From positions 335,790-399,789 of the forward strand of contig NZ_JBBHJW010000003.1 in the NCBI RefSeq assembly GCF_037482845.1: DNA of 64,000 nucleotides. The letters are read 5' to 3'. The notes below the pieces were generated by a model. The model was not told the origin of the DNA. It worked only from the letters and a program-made list of their open reading frames with translations, and did not search any database. A program made the translations under genes and the position numbers. Source of the DNA: Paucibacter_B soli. GTDB taxonomy: Bacteria; Pseudomonadota; Gammaproteobacteria; Burkholderiales; Burkholderiaceae_C. This document shows positions 62,998 to 64,000 of this stretch, piece after piece (the stretch's first letter is position 1; each line of letters starts with the position of its first letter).

Positions 62998-63936
62998 ATG
63001 GCGGCCGCGCACGCCTTGCTACCGCCACAAGTACGCGTGCTAGAGCGGGGCTGGCTGTCGTCCAACGCTATCCTGCTCTTGGGCGACCCAAGCGCCGGGC
63101 CCATCCTGATCGACACCGGCTACGCCAGCCACGCCCAGCAGACGCTGGCGCTGGTCGCCGAGGCGATTGCCGGTGAAGCGCGCGGCCTGAGCCGCATCAT
63201 CAACACCCATCTGCATTCCGATCACTGCGGCGGCAACGCGGCTCTGATGGCTGCCTATGGCTGCCCGGCCTGGATCCCGCCCGGCCACTACCAGGCGGCG
63301 CTGGATTGGGACGAGGCGCAACTAAGTTATCTCCCCACCGGCCAGCAATGCCCCCGCTTCACGCCCACGGCCATGCTGGAGCCCGGCGCCCTGATCGAGC
63401 ACGCAGGGCTGCGCTGGCAGGTCCATGCGGCACCCGGACATGACCCGCATTCACTGCTTCTGTTCGAGCAGCATTCGCGCACCCTTGTTTCGGCCGACGC
63501 CTTGTGGGAGCACGGCTTTGGCATCGTCTTCCCGGAAATCGAGGGCGAGGGTGCCTTCGACGAAGTGGACGCCACCTTGACGCTGATCGATGAGTTGAAT
63601 CCCCGCGTCGTGATACCCGGCCATGGCGCCGTCTTCGACAGCGTGAGTGCGGCCCTGAGCGAGGCCCGCTCGAAGCTCGCCTATTTCCGCAAGGAGCCGG
63701 CCCGGCATGCCAAGCACGCATCCAAGGCCTTGATCATGTTCCATATGCTGGAAGTGCGCGTGCAGTCTCGTCCCGATCTGCTGGCCTGGTTGCGAGAAAC
63801 CCCGATCCAGCGCCTGATGTGGGAGCGCTATTTCTCCGAGCAACAGATGCAGGCGTGGTGCGACCGCATGATTGCCGAGCTGCTGGCGGGCGGCGTATTG
63901 ATCATGGATGAGCAGCAGCGGCTGTCGATCGCCTGA
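62998..63936 (+). CDS. Metallo-beta-lactamase-fold hydrolase
   Basis: 312 residues. The metal-binding motif NTHLHSDHCGGNAALMAAYG (HxHxDH), His in HAAPGHDPHSLLLFEQ, Asp in LVSADALWEHG and late His in VVIPGHGAVFD make up a two-metal site. A helical C-terminal extension of about 80 residues is present. It may be a thioesterase- or lactonase-like enzyme; the fadD position suggests an acyl-CoA or acyl-linked role. Start ATG is 2 bases after the fadD stop. Confidence 0.88.
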   Translation: MAAAHALLPPQVRVLERGWLSSNAILLLGDPSAGPILIDTGYASHAQQTLALVAEAIAGEARGLSRIINTHLHSDHCGGNAALMAAYGCPAWIPPGHYQAALDWDEAQLSYLPTGQQCPRFTPTAMLEPGALIEHAGLRWQVHAAPGHDPHSLLLFEQHSRTLVSADALWEHGFGIVFPEIEGEGAFDEVDATLTLIDELNPRVVIPGHGAVFDSVSAALSEARSKLAYFRKEPARHAKHASKALIMFHMLEVRVQSRPDLLAWLRETPIQRLMWERYFSEQQMQAWCDRMIAELLAGGVLIMDEQQRLSIA

Positions 63937-63961
63937 TCGCAATTGCGGCCCCCGAAGGCAA

Positions 63962-63996
63962 AAACCCTCCGACTCATAAGAGGCGGAGGGTTTGCT
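63962..63996 (+). terminator. Rho-independent terminator after the fadD operon
   Basis: AAACCCTCCG (63962-63971) pairs perfectly with CGGAGGGTTT (63984-63993) around a 12-base loop. Confidence 0.85.
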
Positions 63997-64000
63997 TTGA

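Overview
The window is a GC-rich, densely coded bacterial chromosome segment. Its gene content points to a betaproteobacterium of the order Burkholderiales, probably near Roseateles, Pelomonas, Mitsuaria or Paucibacter. This placement is inferred from the mix of fused isobutyryl-CoA mutase, PEP-CTERM protein, several TonB-dependent receptors, polysaccharide hydrolases and many LysR/AraC/TetR regulators, not from a marker gene. No rRNA, tRNA, CRISPR array, integrase or transposase was seen.

Layout. 1-6.1 kb: end of a TPR protein, an MFS efflux gene with a divergent AraC regulator, and icmF behind a strong palindromic operator. 6.1-10.4 kb: three rhodanese-domain genes (one fused to a DedA membrane domain) around a flavin NADH-dehydrogenase-like gene and its LysR regulator, followed by a MocR regulator. 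12-20 kb: two methyltransferases; a TonB receptor, CorA-like protein and lytic transglycosylase row; a trans-3-hydroxyproline dehydratase with a PAS-AraC regulator. 20-25 kb: prolyl oligopeptidase coupled to a large TonB receptor. 25-31 kb: ArsR, an atypical P450-like gene, a frameshifted monooxygenase, a PEP-CTERM protein, CreA, a YefM/YoeB toxin-antitoxin pair and LysR/DUF1127. 30.5-39.7 kb: a secreted pullulanase lipoprotein, then a probable chitin/GlcNAc operon (GH19 chitinase, TonB receptor, NagX-like membrane protein, lactonase-like protein). 39.8-47.6 kb: a two-component system translationally coupled to AMP nucleosidase, a degenerate GGDEF protein, TetR with a double GNAT, and a serine hydrolase. 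47.8-54.4 kb: a sigma-factor remnant, AidB-type acyl-CoA dehydrogenase, a hydrolase, a tandem glycine riboswitch before dadA, and an EF-G paralogue. 54.4-56.1 kb: a poorly known patch with an HTH-like protein, repeated TTTATCA boxes, a large inverted repeat and three tiny genes. 56.2-64 kb: HDOD protein, TPMT-like methyltransferase, Lrp/hppD pair, lipase-like hydrolase, fadD and a metallo-beta-lactamase-fold gene.

The metabolic themes are acyl-CoA and amino-acid breakdown (icmF, aidB-like, fadD, hppD, dadA, hydroxyproline dehydratase) and uptake of polymers and peptides through TonB receptors paired with hydrolases. The least explained parts are the 54.4-56.1 kb patch, the P450-like gene with its frameshifted neighbour, the CorA-like protein and the glycine-sensing leader of dadA.
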